A stretch of 32,575 nucleotides of DNA from Paulinella micropora (GCA_009731375.1 BJOX01000058.1:632540-665114); one strand, 5' to 3'; shown: positions 1-17,508, counted from the stretch's first letter. The notes: generated by a model not told the origin, from the letters alone. A program made the numbers and translations.

Positions 1-1360
<1,360 letters not shown>

Positions 1361-1421
1361 CAACCTTTTAGCAAGTACATAATCTTCTCGACCACCGATT
1401 AGATAGATAGATATAAAGATG

Positions 1422-1465
<44 letters not shown>

Positions 1466-1476
1466 TGTTTGGTCTA

Positions 1477-1589
1477 TCAGCTCTGCATATCCGAAGACAT
1501 AGGCATCCATTCCACCCCGCCTCCAGACGGAGGCTGGGTAGCGGGCTGGGAGGAAGCACTAAGCTTAGAATGTATGCAGTCTGAAGGTT
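1477..1589 (-). CDS. Candidate terminal exon of a minus-strand gene
   Basis: Read on the minus strand, CGTGTAG could be an acceptor at 1590-1593. It is followed by a 36-residue open segment starting PSDCIHSKLS and ending SSDMQS before TGA (stop at 1479-1477). The segment is non-repetitive and Pro/Ser/Gly-rich, unlike the GATA tracts around it. The acceptor phase needs one base from the previous exon, which suits the candidate exon at 1693-1658 (donor phase 1) and would read NLLK-E-PSDC. No domain is recognised. The weak points are the short length and the unproven link to the exons further upstream. Confidence 0.4.
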
Positions 1590-1595
1590 CTACAC

Positions 1596-1656
<61 letters not shown>

Positions 1657-1657
1657 C

Positions 1658-1693
1658 CTTTGAGCAAGTTCATTATCTTCTCGGCCACCGAAG
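1658..1693 (-). CDS. Candidate 36-nt exon (SVVEKIMNLLK), one of four diverged copies
   Basis: The minus strand has ACCAG as acceptor, 36 nt, then AAAG followed by GTTATC as donor. In the phase-1 frame it reads A-SVVEKIMNLLK-G. Three relatives lie nearby: 1838-1878, 1749-1789 and 1362-1399. Against the 1362-1399 copy the SVVEK frame shows ATA/ATT and CTC/CTA silent changes and one N to Y change. The alternative frame (FGGREDNELAQ) would need several replacements, so the SVVEK frame is favoured. The exon length is a multiple of three and so phase-symmetric. The function is unknown. Confidence 0.4.
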
Positions 1694-2054
1694 CTGGTAC
1701 ATACATACATACATACATACATACATAAATAAATACATACATTCATACATGAGCAAGTTCTGAGTCTTCTCGACCACCGAAGCTGGTACATACATACATA
1801 AATACATGCATACATACATAAATACATACATTCATACATGAGCAAGTTCAGACTCTTCTCGACCACCGAAGCTGGTACATACATACATACATACATACAT
1901 ACATACATACATACATACATTCATACATACATACGTTACATACAAATAATGCACTATGTATAACCTATACTTACACATATTATGTATGGAATATGTATGT
2001 ATGTATGCATGCATGTATGTGTATGTATGTATACATATATGCATGCATTCACAC

Positions 2055-2092
2055 CGTCCTCTGTGATGCTCTTTCCAATTCAGCTAAATCAT
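2055..2092 (-). CDS. Candidate alternative exon (DDLAELERASQ), diverged duplicate of the 2645-2708 exon
   Basis: On the minus strand, after GATAG, the sequence reads DDLAELERASQRT and then GTGTGA as a possible donor. Compared codon by codon with DADLAELERALQ at 2645-2708, the changes CTT/TTA, CTG/TTG, GAG/GAA, CGT/AGA, GCG/GCA and CAA/CAG are all silent; the one replacement is L to S. So many silent changes imply past purifying selection on both copies. The outgoing phase (0) does not match the candidate exon at 1658-1693, so how it would be spliced is unresolved. Confidence 0.4.
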
Positions 2093-2104
2093 CTATCTAT
2101 CTAC

Positions 2105-2177
<73 letters not shown>

Positions 2178-2178
2178 C

Positions 2179-2267
<89 letters not shown>

Positions 2268-2328
2268 CCTATCTACCTACCTACCTACCTACCTTATTTT
2301 ATCTATCTCTCGATCTATCTATCTCTCG

Positions 2329-2407
<79 letters not shown>

Positions 2408-2457
2408 ATCTATCTATCTATCTATTCTATCTATTCTATCTATTTTATCTATCTATC

Positions 2458-2509
<52 letters not shown>

Positions 2510-2510
2510 C

Positions 2511-2550
2511 CTTGAGGTGCTCCTTCCAGTTCAGCGCAATTGGCATCCAT
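2511..2550 (-). pseudogene. Decayed copy of the DADLAELERALQ exon
   Basis: The minus strand carries ATGGATGCCAATTGCGCTG..., which aligns with the exon at 2645-2708 but changes D to N, L to C, R to G and L to P. There is no AG acceptor in the CTAT tract in front of it. It does end in AAG/GTAGAT, a possible donor. Replacement changes and the lack of an acceptor suggest a non-functional duplicate. Confidence 0.5.
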
Positions 2551-2562
2551 ATATAGATAGGC

Positions 2563-2614
<52 letters not shown>

Positions 2615-2644
2615 GGATAGATAGATAGATAGATAGATAGTTAC

Positions 2645-2708
2645 CGTCCCCCTTGTAACGCACGCTCCAGTTCAGCAAGATCGGCATCCATGGTTTTTTT
2701 TTCCGCAG
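2645..2708 (-). CDS. Exon of a minus-strand gene (AEKKTMDADLAELERALQGG)
   Basis: The minus strand has a strong acceptor, a T-rich tract ending CTCGTAG at 2709-2712, then a 64-nt open segment of 20 full codons and a GGTAACT donor (GT at 2644-2643). The incoming phase (1) matches the donor of the exon at 3574-3620, giving HPL-A-AEKK across the join. The peptide is acidic and helical in character. An internal ATG sits in a good context (ACCATGG), so translation could also start here if the upstream exon is not used. The outgoing phase is 2, which disagrees with the favoured frame of the 1658-1693 exon. The family is not recognised. Confidence 0.55.
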
Positions 2709-2735
2709 CTACGAGAAAAAAAGAGAACATTACAA

Positions 2736-3004
2736 CAGCAGTAGATGGGACATAAAGGCAGTAGTGAGGCAGTAGATGGAACATAAAGGCAGTAGATGGG
2801 TAGTAGATGCGACATAAAGGCAATAGTGAGGCAGTAGATGGAACATTAAGGTAATAGTGAGGCAGTAGATAGGACATAAAGGCAATAGTGAGGCAGTAGA
2901 TGGGACATGAAGGCAATAGTGAGGCAGTAGATGGGACATGAAGGTAATAGTGAGGGAGTAGATGGGACATAAAGGCAGTAGTGAGGCAGTAGATGGGACA
3001 TAAA
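2736..3004. repeat. GGCAGTA minisatellite, first block
   Basis: Tandem, imperfect units of about 31 bp built from GGCAGTAGATGGGACATAAA and GGCAGTAGTGA. The array resumes at 3450-3562 after a 445-bp insertion. The same motif recurs in opposite orientation at 11.3-12.06 kb, and related forms occur at 12.2-12.7, 24.9-25.0 and 27.1-27.3 kb. Confidence 0.9.
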
Positions 3005-3449
3005 GCAAGGTTGGTAAAATTTTGGAGCTGAAAAAACCGAAAAACCCGGTAAAAACAGAGCCGAACCGATATTTTCCGGCTCTTGATACGTCTGAAGTTT
3101 TCCGGTAAAAAATACACATTTTGTGGCGGCTTACAGTGGCTTTTTTGGGCCCCAAGTGACACATCCGGTACCGAAATGGTGACCAGGAAAAAACCAGTGG
3201 ATGCAAATGAAGCGAACGGTTTGCAGACAACCCACAAGCGCAAGGCTTGTTTTTGTGGCAAAAAAAAAAAAAAAAAAAAAATGCTAATTTTGCACAGGCC
3301 TGGACCACAACGGTCATGCCCAGTGCCACCATACGCCAATAACACTTAAAAAAAATTAGAACTGAAAAAACTGGAACGGAAAAGAAAATAGAACCGAAAA
3401 AACCGGTTAAAAATAGATCCGAGAAAACCGGTTCCCATCCCTACCTTGC
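3005..3449. mobile_element. 445-bp insertion with short inverted ends (MITE-like)
   Basis: The left end starts GCAAGGTTGG. The right end, read inward on the minus strand, starts GCAAGGTAGGGATGGGAACC. The element interrupts the GGCAGTA array: left flank ...GACATAAA, right flank ATATAGGCAG, so a short target duplication such as ATA(A/T)A is likely. The inside has several ACCGAAAAACCGG-type motifs and a run of about 20 A at 3261-3280. No transposase is encoded. The GGGATGGGAACCGG end resembles non-autonomous hAT-type elements, but that assignment is only a guess. Confidence 0.55.
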
Positions 3450-3562
3450 ATATAGGCAGTAGTGAGGCAGTAGATGGGGCGTAAAGGCAGTAGTGAGGCA
3501 GTAAATGGGACATAAAGGCAGTAGTGAGGCAGTAGGTGGGACATAGAGTCAATAGTGAGGCA
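3450..3562. repeat. GGCAGTA minisatellite, continuation
   Basis: Same unit and orientation as the array at 2736-3004, restarting directly at the end of the 445-bp insertion. Confidence 0.9.
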
Positions 3563-3573
3563 ATTTCTTTTAC

Positions 3574-3620
3574 CTAAAGGATGAGGCGGCTGCTCCTCTA
3601 GATCCTTGTCATATCGGCCT
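3574..3620 (-). CDS. Exon of a minus-strand gene ([15 protein letters not shown])
   Basis: On the minus strand the (GT)n tract ends in GCGTGCAG, a plausible acceptor. The 47-nt segment then reads [15 protein letters not shown] and is followed by a near-consensus donor, TTTAG/GTAAAAG. It enters in phase 2 and leaves in phase 1, and the outgoing phase joins exactly to the exon at 2645-2708. Both splice signals are among the best in the left part of the window. The upstream exons of this gene are not identified; minus-strand upstream is CA/TA/GA/GATA repeat. No family is recognised. Confidence 0.55.
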
Positions 3621-3623
3621 CTG

Positions 3624-4753
<1,130 letters not shown>

Positions 4754-5237
4754 TGAGATGTCGCAAAGGAATGTAGTCCTTGCAAAGGAACGCAGTTTCA
4801 CATCAAACAATAATTTGTGTACTGTGCATGTGTCCGGGATGGGAATCACGGGTAGACTGTGTTCTGGAAAAAGAAGAGGAGGAAGGACGTTGAAGAAAAA
4901 GGCAATCTAGGAATGGAGAGTGGGAGGATAAGGAAGAAGAGAAAGAAAAGGAAGCCGTTAGTCCAAGTGTTTTGAGCACCGTAAGCTTGCGCAAGCTACA
5001 ATGATGACATTGTATGAGGCCTAAACCCCCGCAGGGACCTAGCCCGGGCTATGCAACACTGGACGGCTATGATGGAATGCAGTCACCAATACGGACTAGA
5101 GGAAGATTAGTCCAATTTTTGACTGCACAGGAGCGATAAATCGCAAAAGAGCAACGAGCTACGCAGGAGGATAGCTTGAAGCAAAGGGATTTGGATTGGG
5201 GATGGGAAAAACCCAAGGCGCGGAAACATCGATGAAC

Positions 5238-5239
<2 letters not shown>
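4754..5239 (-). mobile_element. LINE-like 3' end, copy A
   Basis: About 485 bp, which by eye appears identical to the corresponding part of 7810-8397. On the minus strand it begins inside the ORF2 C-terminal peptide (from [11 protein letters not shown], open down to the stop near 5067), followed by about 315 bp of 3' UTR and then the (CTAT)n tail, which is the plus-strand (GATA)n. It is truncated at the 5' end by GATA/GGTA repeats. It gives no full reverse transcriptase. Confidence 0.7.
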
Positions 5240-6033
<794 letters not shown>

Positions 6034-6034
<1 letters not shown>

Positions 6035-6272
6035 GAGATGTCGCAAAGGAATGTAGTCCTTGCAAAGGAACGCAGTTTCACATCAAACAATAATTTGTGT
6101 ACATAATTTGTGTCCGGGATGGGAATCACGGGTAGACTGTGTTCTGGAAAAAGAAGAGGAGGAAGGACGTTGAAGAAAAAGGCAATCTAGGAATGGAGAG
6201 TGGGAGGATAAGGAAGAAGAGAAAGAAAAGGAAGCCGTTAGTCCAAGTGTTTTGAGCACCGTAAGCTTGCGC
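6034..6272 (-). mobile_element. LINE-like 3' end, copy B (cut by gap)
   Basis: It matches the first 240 bp of copies A and C (the 3' UTR) except for a small rearrangement near 6100-6115, where ATAATTTG replaces the TGTGCATG of the others. It ends at the N gap 6273-6282, so its 5' extent is unknown. Confidence 0.7.
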
Positions 6273-6282
6273 NNNNNNNNNN

Positions 6283-7087
<805 letters not shown>

Positions 7088-7088
<1 letters not shown>

Positions 7089-7505
7089 GAGATATCGACT
7101 AATGTCAGAAAAAAGGAGCTTCTGATTTCGTCAACCAAGGAAGTCTGTGGGTAAAGTATTAACCCGATGCCCAGCTAAGCCGTGATGTTTGCACGGAAGG
7201 GACTGATACAGGCGATACCAAAGCTCCCTAGTACCAGGCGGGGCCAGGGCTCGTTCCATAAGCGCCCCTTGCAGAACGAGCTCCCACCTCCATTACAGAG
7301 GGCCCAGTAAGCAGATGGAGTTTCGAGACTGTTCGACAGTCTAGTATAAACCGACAGAGCACTGTGGGTTTTATTCCGGGCTCAACAAGCGAGAAAGGGC
7401 ACCCTGAGGGAACAGGATTGTGCTTCCCGTCGCTATTTCGGCATGTGACTTATAGGCGTATGGCTAGGCACACAAAAGGCACCCCACCACGGGCCCAGCA
7501 CACCC
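7088..7505 (-). mobile_element. Dispersed repeat R with (CTAT)n tail, copy 1
   Basis: About 420 bp of unique-looking DNA. A second copy begins in inverted orientation at 32,299 and runs off the window, and a fragment lies at 7605-7651. Read on the minus strand it ends in CGATATCTCATCTATC, almost the same terminus as the LINE-like copies (CGACATCTCATCTATC). This suggests a SINE, or a second LINE tail, mobilised by the same machinery. It contains a GACTGTCGAACAGTC palindrome and a GCTCGTTC/GAACGAGC stem. I found no clear tRNA or 5S promoter in it. Confidence 0.55.
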
Positions 7506-7517
7506 ACACCATCTCTA

Positions 7518-7603
<86 letters not shown>

Positions 7604-7604
7604 G

Positions 7605-7651
7605 AGATATCGACTAATGTCAGAAAAAAGGAGCTTCTGATTTCGTCAACC
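7605..7651 (-). mobile_element. Fragment of dispersed repeat R
   Basis: Identical to 7087-7133 (ATATCGACTAATGTCAG...CGTCAACC) and cut by the 60-N gap at 7652-7711. Together with 7088-7505 it implies a tandem or assembly-level duplication. Confidence 0.7.
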
Positions 7652-7711
7652 NNNNNNNNNNNNNNNNNNNNNNNNNNNNNNNNNNNNNNNNNNNNNNNNN
7701 NNNNNNNNNNN

Positions 7712-7764
<53 letters not shown>

Positions 7765-7809
7765 GTAGATAGATAGATAAATAGATAGATAGATAGATAG
7801 ATAGATAGA

Positions 7810-10894
<3,085 letters not shown>

Positions 10895-10979
10895 TGTGTT
10901 TGTTACGGTCGTTTGGTGACGAAAGGGCATGAGCAGCTTCTCAAGGCGTTGTATGAGCCTGCAGAGTGCAGGCGGCAAG
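10895..10979. other. Exon-like unique segment at the end of the higher-order array
   Basis: The last copy of the 40-bp core continues into unique DNA before (CTAT)n starts. The plus strand reads [20 protein letters not shown] followed by ECRRQ; the minus strand reads [17 protein letters not shown] with a possible donor GTAACA. Both are protein-like and I cannot choose the strand. The two common core variants are silent in one frame of each strand. By analogy with the nine-exon gene, this is the parent exon whose edge was copied 13 times. Confidence 0.45.
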
Positions 10980-11053
<74 letters not shown>

Positions 11054-11091
11054 CATCCGTCCATCCGTCCATCCATCCATCCATCCATCCG

Positions 11092-11156
<65 letters not shown>

Positions 11157-11165
11157 TTATCCATC
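10980..11165. repeat. (CTAT)n with CCAT/CCGT block
   Basis: A pure tetranucleotide tract in the opposite strand sense to the GATA array on its left. The switch from GATA to CTAT orientation occurs exactly across the exon-like segment 10,895-10,979. Confidence 0.95.
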
Positions 11166-12070
11166 AGGCAGCAATCGAGGCAGTAGATGGGACTATCAAA
11201 GGTGATAGACGAGTCAGGCAGTGGTGAGGCAGTAGATGGGATATCAAGGGCACTGCTGCATGCTTTTTCGTCCCGTGGCTTCTTAGTATCCCCTCTGATA
11301 CCTCACTACCGCCTTATTTGTTTATGCCCGTGTTGCCTCACTACTGCCTATTTTCATCCGTCCGCAAAATCAATTTGAAAAATTTTGGCGAAATATTACT
11401 GTTAAAATAGACTAATTTGAATTCTGAAGGAATCCAAAATCTTAAGAGAAATTCAAATTCTATAGTTGATGTTGCCACCTGAACGTCCGCAGCAATATTT
11501 TCTCTCTTTGTTCACCCTACTTGTTTTTACTTGTCACTAGTACATCACTGAGGAATAGAGAAAAATTTCGGCCACCACAAATTTCGGCAAAAAAAACAAC
11601 GTATATTGCGGTGAAAAGTTGGGAAGAATTCTGGCCACCCAAAGTTTTGTGCAAAAACAACGTATTCTGCGGTGAAAAATCACTGGCCGAAATATTTCCT
11701 GGCCGAAAATTTTCACTCGTCCTTATTGCCTGGTTCATCCCCCTTCTGCCTCACTACTGCCTTTACGCCCCATCTACTGCCTCACTATTACCTTTATGTC
11801 CCCCGTCTACTGCCTCACTGCTGCCTTGTTTGTTCTCTGCACAGCGTCATACACGGCGTTGAGAATCTGCTCACCCTGACCTAACTTCTACTGCTCACTA
11901 TTGCCTCTATGTCCCATCTACTGCCTCACTACTGCCTTTATGCCCCATCTACTGCCTCACTGTTACCTTTATGTCCCACCTACTGCCTCACTATTGCCTT
12001 TATGTCCCATCCACTGCCTCACTACTGCCATTACGCCCCATCTACTGCCTCACTACTGCGGAACAGGAGA
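11166..12070. repeat. GGCAGTA minisatellite, mostly inverted orientation, with insertion
   Basis: Plus-orientation GGCAGTAGATGGGA units at 11,166-11,245 are followed by many TGCCTCACTACTGCCTTTATG units (11,300-11,345 and 11,745-12,060), the reverse complement of the array at 2.7-3.5 kb. An AT-rich non-minisatellite segment interrupts them at about 11,355-11,725. Confidence 0.85.
11355..11730. mobile_element. AT-rich insertion in the minisatellite, possible MITE
   Basis: The left part has GAAAAATTTTGGCGAAATATT. The right part has AATATTTC and CGAAAATTTTC in inverted order, so the ends are roughly complementary. Internally a unit of about 40 bp (AACAACGTAT...TGCGGTGAAAA) is present twice, at 11,596 and 11,656. 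No coding sequence is recognised. Precise ends cannot be fixed by eye. Confidence 0.35.
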
Positions 12071-12078
12071 CCAATAGG

Positions 12079-12118
<40 letters not shown>

Positions 12119-12148
12119 CAGACAGATGGATAGATAGTTAGATAGATG

Positions 12149-12179
<31 letters not shown>

Positions 12180-12180
12180 G

Positions 12181-12214
<34 letters not shown>

Positions 12215-12245
12215 CATATAGATAGACAGATAGATGGATAGATAA
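12071..12245. repeat. (GATA)n with GACA and GGAT variants
   Basis: A tetranucleotide tract between two minisatellite blocks. I see no gene. Confidence 0.95.
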
Positions 12246-12289
12246 AACAAGGCAGTACTGAGGAATTAGGGGGGATATACATAACAGAA

Positions 12290-12726
12290 AAGAGGTATTA
12301 GGGCAGTGAGTCAGTCATGAAGGGATAAACAAAGGGGGGGGGGGGGGGGGGGGCCCCCCCCCCCCCCCCCCCCCCCGGGGGGGGNNNNNNNNNNTGGGCT
12401 GTGTCACAGAGACCAAATTCAAATTTCGGCCAGTCCTCCCCAACCTGTGGAAGCCCCCCAAGGAGTGGGGACAGGCTTGTGGCTCGTGGGGAGAGGAGGG
12501 AGCGGGCGTTAGTGGAGCTTGCATTAGGGCAGTGAATCAGTCTTGAAGGGATAAACGAGGCAGTTAGTGGAGCTTGCATTAGCGCATTGAGTTACTCGTG
12601 AAGAGATAAAGAAGGCAGTTAGTGCGACATGAATTGGGGACCAGAGCGAAAGGGCAGTAAGTCAGTCATGAAGGGATAAACAAGAAAGTTACTGGAACAT
12701 GCATTTAGGACCAGAGCGAAAGGCGC
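12290..12726. repeat. Minisatellite with GGGCAGTGAGTCAGTCATGA units
   Basis: Imperfect units of about 55-110 bp contain CAGTGAGTCAGTC(A/T)TGAAGGGATAAAC and GGCAGTTAGTGGAGC(T/A)TGCATTAG (12,300; 12,530; 12,590; 12,655). A GGACCAGAGCGAAAGG module is present twice (12,639 and 12,709). It is distantly related to the GGCAGTA family. The array contains the G/C palindrome and gap at 12,334-12,394. Confidence 0.75.
12334..12394. other. G20-C23-G8 palindrome next to a gap
   Basis: G runs from 12,334 to 12,353, C from 12,354 to 12,376 and G from 12,377 to 12,384, then 10 N. A perfect homopolymer palindrome touching a gap is most easily explained as an assembly or read-end artefact. Confidence 0.7.
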
Positions 12727-12939
12727 CACTGTTTCTGCTGAGGAACATCTCAATGACGCCGTACGCACCTCTTTCACTTTCTCTGTTTGTTGCAAAACCC
12801 TGTACATCAAGGTACAGCGTNNNNNNNNNNAAAAAAAAAAAAAAAAAAAGGAAAGAAAAGAAAAGAAAAGAAAAGAACCCACCCACGCACCCACGTCTAC
12901 ATACTCCACACAAAGAACATACACGCACATACAACATAC

Positions 12940-12981
<42 letters not shown>

Positions 12982-13010
12982 CACACACGCGCGCGCGCGC
13001 CATAGTCCGC
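12727..13010. repeat. Short unique stretch, gap, poly-A, (AAAAG)n, (CA)n, (CG)n
   Basis: The region 12,727-12,820 is unique. It is open on both strands but has no clear splice sites. After the gap (12,821-12,830) there is poly-A and AAAAG to 12,875, then (CA)n to about 12,988 and a CG run to 12,999. No supported gene. Confidence 0.8.
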
Positions 13011-13069
13011 TCGGCTTGAATAATAAAAATATGGATGGATAGATCGATAGATAGATAGATCTATAGATA

Positions 13070-13160
13070 GATTGAATAAAAAACCACTTTCGCGGAAGCT
13101 GAACTGGCTGTACAACAACTTATCACAACATGATGTTAAGTCCCGACGACAAACGCTCCC

Positions 13161-13205
<45 letters not shown>

Positions 13206-13227
13206 CTTATCATGCCTTCTCACTTCA

Positions 13228-13269
<42 letters not shown>

Positions 13270-13365
13270 TAACACACACACACACACACACCCACTAACA
13301 CACACACACACACACACACTAACACACAAACACACACCTTATCACGCCTTCTCACTTCATGCTTC
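13070..13365. repeat. Possible small exon followed by (CT)n(CA)n, with a duplicated edge
   Basis: Plus-strand 13,073-13,160 reads NKKPLSRKLNWLYNNLSQHD then VKSRRQT, which looks protein-like but has no proven splice sites. After it come (CT)n and (CA)n. The 26-bp segment ACCTTATCA(T/C)GCCTTCTCACTTCAT occurs at 13,204-13,229 and again at 13,338-13,363, each between CA and CT-type repeats. This is another edge duplication like those in the main gene. Confidence 0.45.
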
Positions 13366-13628
13366 CGCCTTCTCCCATACGCACACATAGCTTTCAATCT
13401 TCTAGTTTCACCCAACATCATCAACCCCATCAGCCCCCCGTGGTTCGAGAAGAAGAAGAAGAAGAAGAAGAAGAAGAAGAAGAAGAAGAAGAAGAAGAAG
13501 AAGAAGAAGAAGAAGAAGAAGAAGAAGAAAAAGAAGAAGAAGAAGAAGAAGAAGTGATTGTGACTGTATTGACCAAAAAGCGATCTACTTTGTCAACTCG
13601 GCAAGTATTTCGATTTTTGGGCACTTGA
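13359..13628 (+). CDS. Weak ORF with a long Glu run
   Basis: The frame begins at a non-ATG codon (TTC/ATG context near 13,359) and reads HHQPHQPPVVRE, a run of about 35 Glu from (GAA)n with one Lys break, then VIVTVLTKKRSTLSTRQVFR and a stop at 13,628. The non-repeat ends are plausible protein. The frame might equally be a chance opening through (GAA)n, which reads without stops. No domain, and no upstream or downstream exon is assigned. Confidence 0.2.
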   Translation: MLPPSPIRTHSFQSSSFTQHHQPHQPPVVREEEEEEEEEEEEEEEEEEEEEEEEEEEKEEEEEEEVIVTVLTKKRSTLSTRQVFRFLGT

Positions 13629-13780
13629 TACAGTAGTTCAATCTAAAACAAATCCAAGCCAAGCCAAGAAGAAGAAGAAGAAGAAGAAGAAGAAGAAGAA
13701 GAAGAAGAAGAAGAAGAAGAAGAAGAAGAAGAAGAAGAAGAAGAAGAAGAAGATTTTATTATTATTATTATTATTATTAT

Positions 13781-13785
<5 letters not shown>
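13629..13785. repeat. (GAA)n followed by (ATT)n
   Basis: A short unique piece ends in CCAAGCCAAGCCAAGAAG and becomes (GAA)n to 13,752, then (ATT)n to 13,780. A similar GCCAAGGCAAAGAAG to (GAA)n transition occurs at 14,558, so this may be the tail junction of a repeated element. Confidence 0.85.
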
Positions 13786-14820
<1,035 letters not shown>

Positions 14821-15420
14821 CTAAGCCAATTCAAAAAAGAACTGAAGCAATAACTTATCAGGCTCGTAACACCGGACTCGAAATATAATAACTCTGGTAA
14901 CTAACACCCCAGACACTGGTCTCGGCCTCGGCCAGCGAATTTCTTTAGGCAAGATCTGTTAGCAGTCACTCCATAAGTTATTATTGTACAATTATCTAAA
15001 TAAAAAAGAATCCAAGAATCCAAGAAAAATCCAAACAGTGCCGGCCCTTTGCTGGAGGATTGGAATTGAACTTCCGAATAATGGAAGTATCCCCGGAAAC
15101 CGCTCTTTTCTGGCCAATGGCTGGAAAAACAAGATAAGAGACGACAAAGATCTTTTCAGCACGGAATTCACATCAGTTCATCGCAGTTTGATTACAGAGT
15201 ATGCTTGTTAACTATTGTGCCGTCGGTTCGAATCAGGCTGCTCCTATGCATGATCTCCCTCGCAAAAATGTCATTTTCCGCTGCAAATCGAAGTATTTTA
15301 GTAGCACACATAGTCAAAGCAATAGCTCATAATGTATTCGCTTTTGAAATTTTGTGCTCGTGTCAACTATCATGCATGGATATGGCATATATTACAGTAC
15401 TTGTTATGTTCAACAACAAC
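14821..15420. other. 600-bp unique region without a recognised gene
   Basis: It contains a short inverted repeat, CAATAACTTAT at 14,846 and ATAAGTTATTATTG at 14,976, which could bound an element of about 145 bp. Small open frames (for example 15,205-15,426) have no recognised similarity. A GGTTCGAATC motif at 15,224 resembles a pol III B box, but I see no matching tRNA fold. Confidence 0.5.
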
Positions 15421-15445
15421 TACTAACAACAACAACAACAACAGC

Positions 15446-15480
<35 letters not shown>

Positions 15481-15685
15481 CTCCCTTTCTTGTTGTTGTT
15501 CGACTATAGGGCACACTCTTCTGACTCTTCTGCTCCTTCCTTTCTGTCTTTATTTCTTGTTTCTGAGCTCTAGAGACCTATAGTCCCATATTTAGCAGGC
15601 TCTGGCGTCCCGTCGGCCGGGGATGAAAGTGGAAATTGAAGGCCGTAGCCACACACCATCTTGCATATTCATTAATTTGTTTAAG

Positions 15686-15748
<63 letters not shown>

Positions 15749-15903
15749 ATTGAACAACAACAACAACAACAAAAACAACAACAACAACAACAACAACTTG
15801 TTGCTCAGACACGGCCGGGGATGAACGTGGCATTAATATTTTAATTTATTATAGTTTGGTCGATAGCCACACTCCAACTAGTTATTGGTTATTGATTAAA
15901 TTG

Positions 15904-15993
<90 letters not shown>

Positions 15994-17293
15994 CCATGCA
16001 CCATCATGCCACTGGTTTAATTACTGTAATTAAATTTACAACAACAACTTGTTGCTCAGACTGTTTTCCAATTGGCCATGGCGAGTTTCTCCTCCCCCTT
16101 CATCTTCCCCTCTCTTCCTTCTCTCCCTTTTCTGTGGACCTGCCCTTCTCTCGAGGCTTGTCTGCGCTCCTCACCGCCTTTCCTCTTCTCCCTCTTATGT
16201 TGTTGTTTTACTATAGTGCATGCTCTTCTGCTCCTTTTTCCTCTCTCTTTATTTCTTGTATTTGAGCTCTAGAGTCCTATAGTACAGTGAGCAAGCTCTG
16301 GCGTCCCGAGTCGGCCGGGGATGATTAGACATCTACTTGTCTTTAAGTGGGTTTGAAGGCCGTTATCCATGCACCATCATGCCATTGGTTTAATTACTGT
16401 AATTAAATTTACAACAACAACAACAACAACAACAACACACAATAAAATTTAAACAAAAAGCTTAAAATTCAAGATTATCATTATTATTAATTTGAACAAC
16501 AACAACAACAGCAACAACATTTAGTATCATTATTATAAAATTGAACAAAAACAACACAACAACAACAACAACGACAACGACAACAACAACAACAACAACA
16601 ACAACAACAGCCTCCAGCGTTTGTGACTAATTGCGGGTGTTTGCTAACCCCATACTAAGACTTGTATCACGCGTGAGCTTCTATCTTGTTGCTCGAACTG
16701 ATTTCCCATTGTCACGGCGAGTCTCTCCTCCCCCTTCTTCTCCCTTCTCTCTTCCTCTGCCTCCCCTATTTAGGCTAGCTCTGACGGATCTAGTCTGCAT
16801 CCCTCACTATCTTTCCTCTTCTCCCTCTCTTGTTGTTGTTCGACTATAGGGCACACTCTTCTGCTCATCCCTTCTTTCTTGATTTTTTGTTTCGAATTCC
16901 GAGTAATGATCTATAGTTTTAGCAGGCTCTGGCGTCCCGTCGGCCGGGGATGAAAGTGGCGAGTGAAGGCCGTAGCCACACACCATCTTGCATTAATCAG
17001 TTATTTAAATTTATTATTATTATTAAATTGAACAACAACAACAACAACAACAACAACAATAACACCAAAATTAACAACAACATTAACAACAACATCAACA
17101 ACAACAACATTAAAAGCAACGCCAACAACAACAACAACAACGATAACAGCAGCAGCAACAACAACAACAACAACAAACAGGCTCTGGCGTCCCGTCGGCC
17201 GGGGATGAAAGTGGCAAGTGAAGGCCGTAGCCACACACCATCTTGCATTTTAATTGCTTTGTTTAAATTTTATTATCATTATTATTAAATTCG

Positions 17294-17328
<35 letters not shown>

Positions 17329-17392
17329 AACAGCAAGAACAAACAACAACAACAACACCACATTGTTCGCTCTTGTTGTTGTTGTTGTTGTT

Positions 17393-17460
<68 letters not shown>

Positions 17461-17466
17461 TATTAA

Positions 17467-17507
<41 letters not shown>

Positions 17508-17508
17508 G

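Larger units (their letters stand above)
1362..1878 (-). repeat. Four dispersed copies of a 36-nt exon-like segment in CATA/GATA repeats
   Basis: Copies at 1362-1399, 1658-1700, 1749-1789 and 1838-1878 share the core GAGCAAGTTC...CTTCTCGACCACCGAAGCTGG (plus strand, two pieces of the same unit) and are separated by (CATA)n or (GATA)n. The two right-hand copies end in CATG instead of the AAAG/GT donor, so they look like edge fragments. The pattern matches the exon-edge copies in the 17.7-25.5 kb gene. Confidence 0.8.

Noticed and set aside
1982-2556. Long [16 protein letters not shown] and SLSLSL open frames here and throughout
   Set aside because: They are translations of (CTAT)n, (TGTA)n and (CT)n. 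Tetranucleotide repeats without stops are open in several frames at once and show no codon bias or domain.
12334-12384. G/C homopolymer palindrome as a G-quadruplex or regulatory element
   Set aside because: It touches an N gap and is perfectly homopolymeric, which points to an assembly artefact.
15205-15260. Possible tRNA gene because of GGTTCGAATC at 15,224
   Set aside because: No A box at a suitable distance and no cloverleaf could be drawn.
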